Shown piece after piece: positions 6,448 to 11,377 of a DNA stretch of 11,377 nucleotides. Origin of the DNA: Chloroflexota bacterium (GTDB lineage Bacteria; Chloroflexota; Anaerolineae; Promineifilales; Promineifilaceae); contig DOXE01000261.1 in NCBI GenBank assembly GCA_003519205.1, forward strand, positions 1-11,377, in the 5' to 3' direction. Every line of letters begins with the position of its first letter. Within the stretch, counting starts at the first letter, position 1. The notes under the pieces were generated by a model. It saw nothing but the letters and a program-made list of their open reading frames with translations, had not been told where the DNA came from and ran no database searches. The position numbers and the translations under genes are program-made.

Positions 6448-6770
6448 GGCTAAGATGGAGACGAGTAGCCGGGTCCAGCTTGCAAAGCGAGCCTGGGATG
6501 GTGGAAGCCAGGTGCAGGACGCTCGGTCAAAATCCCTCCGGAGCCGCCAACCGAAAGTGTGATTGCCAAGAATCATCACCAATTGGCTACACATATGTAG
6601 ACTTGGCCGGATTCATCCCACGTTAGCGGGAGCGCAATGATAGCCGATGATTTTCGGCCGTCGTTGATAGAGTGCTCGGTTAAATCACCTGGATTTAACT
6701 ATCGAGAACTAGGGTGGTACCGCGGAGAGTATAGCGCCTTCGTCCCCAATGTGGATGAGGGCGTTTTTGT
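6448..6770 (+). ncRNA. T-box riboswitch, isoleucine-specific (specifier ATC)
   Basis: A tRNA-sensing leader that lets RNA polymerase read through when uncharged tRNA binds. Stem I is closed by GGCT 6448-6451 with AGCC 6542-6545 and GGAG 6457-6460 with CTCC 6536-6539. The specifier loop has ACGAGTAG on its 5' side and TCAAAATCC on its 3' side. ATC (Ile) at 6532-6534 lies five bases after the upper helix, the spacing I recall for the Gly codon in the B. subtilis glyQS leader. The distal loop GATGGTGGAAG is capped by CCTGG/CCAGG (6492-6496, 6508-6512). An 8-bp helix at 6679-6699 fits stem III. The T-box AGGGTGGTACCGCG is at 6711-6724. Its variable base T would pair with discriminator A73, as expected for tRNA-Ile. 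The terminator and an operon containing ileS follow. Alternative specifier registers (AAA, AAT, TCC) are less consistent with the downstream gene. Confidence 0.93.
6735..6768 (+). terminator. T-box regulatory terminator hairpin
   Basis: An 11-bp stem pairs 6735-6745 with 6753-6763, including two G-U pairs, around a 7-nt loop, and is followed by TTTTT at 6764-6768. It lies directly after the T-box sequence and 31 bp before the first start codon. It is therefore the off-state structure that the antiterminator competes with. Control is at transcription, not translation. Confidence 0.88.
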
Positions 6771-6799
6771 ATCGTGAACACCACGCAAGGAAATGAATC

Positions 6800-7510
6800 A
6801 TGACTGAACTTCTCTATTTGAGTGATCCCTACATCCAGCGGTTTGAAGCGACCATCGTCGACCATATCGGTGGAGCAGTCGTCCTGGATAAGACGGCCTT
6901 TTATCCCGGTGGTGGAGGTCAACCAAGCGATCAAGGACAGCTCTTTGCCGATGAGGGCTTATGGCAAGTGATTAAAGTTAAACGCATCGGTGGTGAGATA
7001 GGACACTACTTGGATGGCGAGTCACCGTCTGTTGGCACACAAGTTGTTGGCCAGCTAGATTGGCCACGCCGGTACAACCTTATGCGAATTCATACTGCTC
7101 TCCATATTTTGTGTGGTGTGATATGGCGCGACTACAAATCGTCGGTAACCGGTGGAAATATGGAACCACTCAATGGGAGAATGGATTTCGAGTTTGAAAC
7201 CATGCGCCAGGAACTGGTATCTGAAATCGAAGAGGCCATCAACCGGGAAGTGGCTGCTGAACGAGACATCCTCGTAAGAACGCTTCCACGTGAGGAAGCG
7301 TTTCAGATACCTGATCTCATTCGGACCAAGATCAATTTACTGCCTGTAGGAATTAAAGAAGTTCGGACGGTGGAGATCGTCGGATTGGATTTACAGGCTG
7401 ATGGCGGCACCCACGTAGCTAATACCAGGGAAGTTGGCAACATTCGGGTAGTGGATTATAAGAGCAAAGGTAAAATCAATAAGCGGATTTACATTGAGTT
7501 GGATGCGTAA
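6800..7510 (+). CDS. AlaX-type alanyl-tRNA editing domain protein
   Basis: Free-standing homologue of the AlaRS editing domain. Such proteins hydrolyse mischarged tRNA, classically Ser- or Gly-tRNA-Ala. The 236-residue protein begins with the AlaRS-like strand region, with AFYPGGGGQPSDQG at 33-46. The first half of the metal site, HxxxH, is H98-TAL-H102. The second is 201-DGGTH-205, where most relatives have CGGTH, so the zinc-binding Cys is Asp here while H205 is kept. HVANTREVG and a C-terminal GKINKRIYIEL segment follow. The length fits the medium AlaX class. ATG 6800 has AAGGAAA upstream at a suitable distance. It is the first gene after an Ile-type T-box and is followed after 17 bp by an unknown gene and then by ileS. 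An editing role is likely from the family, but the tRNA and amino acid are not shown by the sequence. Confidence 0.88.
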   Translation: MTELLYLSDPYIQRFEATIVDHIGGAVVLDKTAFYPGGGGQPSDQGQLFADEGLWQVIKVKRIGGEIGHYLDGESPSVGTQVVGQLDWPRRYNLMRIHTALHILCGVIWRDYKSSVTGGNMEPLNGRMDFEFETMRQELVSEIEEAINREVAAERDILVRTLPREEAFQIPDLIRTKINLLPVGIKEVRTVEIVGLDLQADGGTHVANTREVGNIRVVDYKSKGKINKRIYIELDA

Positions 7511-7527
7511 AATTACCATCGATTATC

Positions 7528-8193
7528 ATGCGCTTCATCATTCGCGAACAAGAATACGAAAAGCTGGTAGCAGCAGGAAAGTTTCGTTACGAAACGAAAG
7601 GAAACTCAACCGGCGAAACTGAATCGTGGCGCCTCACCCGCTTATCTAAGAGTTATCGTTTGTTGCGGGTAGATCTAGATGCCCGAAAGACGGCTGATAA
7701 GTGCAGCACGCTGTATCATTTAGCCTTGGGCCCAGGTTGGCGCCCCGAAAGGCTCAAATTCCACCACTTTGCCAGATCGGGTGAGATCATCGGAGACCTG
7801 CAATTTGATGAAGAAGTTGTCAGCCTATATCGTAACATAAATGATCACCGCCTTGAGGATGAAGAAATAATTTCAGATGGCTATCGATTCTGGCTGCCAT
7901 CGGTCATTGGATTTGCTTTATTACTTGGCGGGCCGGTGACGACAAGCTCCCGGACTCTAACATTAGACCGAAAAGAGGATTTTAGCCTGGTCCAAAGACA
8001 GGTAAATATTGAACGAAAAGGGAGTAAAGTTGTTGCTGTGACCGGCAGGAACGTGCCAGTCCAGCAATATTTGATCGACTGGAACTCCGAGACCATTAGG
8101 CTGTGGCTTGACGAACACGACTTGCCGGTTATGCTGGAACAGAGCGACGGCTTTCGAGCGATTGAAAGCCAATATATTCGCTACGAAGTTTAA
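7528..8193 (+). CDS. Unrecognised protein of the T-box operon (221 residues)
   Basis: I do not recognise this protein. It has 221 residues, no signal peptide and no clear membrane helix, although a hydrophobic patch FWLPSVIGFALLLGGPV lies at about 125-141. Alternating hydrophobic and polar residues, many Arg, Asp and Glu, and segments such as SWRLTRLSKSYRLLRVDLDA and WNSETIRLWLDEHDLPVML suggest a mostly beta-strand protein. The pattern faintly recalls DUF3108-like or glycolipid-binding-like beta barrels that end in a (W/Y)-x-x-D-G/E-LPV element, but that is a weak impression only. The start ATG 7528 lacks a visible ribosome binding site. It begins 17 bp after the editing-protein gene and ends 65 bp before the ileS start, so it is likely co-transcribed. 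Position under an Ile T-box hints at a link to amino-acid supply or translation, by context only. Confidence 0.78.
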   Translation: MRFIIREQEYEKLVAAGKFRYETKGNSTGETESWRLTRLSKSYRLLRVDLDARKTADKCSTLYHLALGPGWRPERLKFHHFARSGEIIGDLQFDEEVVSLYRNINDHRLEDEEIISDGYRFWLPSVIGFALLLGGPVTTSSRTLTLDRKEDFSLVQRQVNIERKGSKVVAVTGRNVPVQQYLIDWNSETIRLWLDEHDLPVMLEQSDGFRAIESQYIRYEV

Positions 8194-8248
8194 TCAACTT
8201 GCCAATCGATAAACCTTGGCGACCGGCAGATCGAATATCCATTTTTAC

Positions 8249-8252
8249 GGAG
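8249..8252 (+). promoter_or_regulatory. Ribosome binding site of ileS
   Basis: GGAG lies 3 nt before ATG 8256 and 6 nt before ATG 8259. The larger spacing is the more usual one, so the second of the two adjacent ATG codons is chosen as the start. Confidence 0.55.
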
Positions 8253-8258
8253 AAGATG

Positions 8259-11377
<3,119 letters not shown>

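Noticed and set aside
8199..8222. Inverted repeat TTGCCAA / TTGGCGA between the unknown gene and ileS
   Set aside because: The stem is 7 bp including a G-U pair, with no T-run directly after it, so it does not support a terminator that would separate ileS from the T-box operon.

Overview
The window looks like ordinary chromosome of a bacterium with a GC content near 50%, most likely a member of the Chloroflexota (Anaerolineae or Caldilineae type). That placement is inference. It rests on the style of the isoleucyl-tRNA synthetase (IleRS), a T-box leader outside the classical Firmicute setting, and the mix of neighbouring genes. No tRNA, rRNA, CRISPR array, insertion sequence or phage gene is visible.

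Left arm, plus strand (1-3510). The window opens in the last codons of a probable family 2 glycosyltransferase. A complete second glycosyltransferase follows (dolichyl-phosphate glucose synthase type), then rnhB (RNase HII), hemW (heme-chaperone-type radical SAM protein) and mobA (molybdenum cofactor guanylyltransferase). Gaps between the last four are 10-17 bp, so they are probably one transcript. It ends at a long-looped hairpin with a T-run at 3464-3509, which also separates it from the converging folD.

Middle, minus strand (3558-6286). Reading leftwards from 5079, a stand-alone receiver protein, a 74-residue two-helix membrane protein and folD form a tight unit with a plausible promoter at 5111-5138. 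Further right are a Nudix hydrolase and a second stand-alone receiver, each separated by 100-190 bp.

Right arm, plus strand (6396-11377). A good sigma-70-like promoter is followed by a full T-box riboswitch with stem I, specifier loop, T-box sequence and terminator. The specifier reads ATC (isoleucine). It controls an AlaX-type tRNA-editing protein, an unrecognised 221-residue protein and ileS, which runs off the right edge.

The most notable point is the IleRS. Its class I HIGH signature is rearranged to GVHH, the GXHH form reported in mupirocin hyper-resistant type 2 IleRS enzymes. The editing protein in the same Ile-responsive operon has Asp where the family usually has a zinc-binding Cys. 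The sequence also carries an unexpected density of the palindrome GCGGCCGC. I see no obviously new multi-gene defence or mobile system; the best candidates for novelty are the unknown protein in the T-box operon and the octamer signal.
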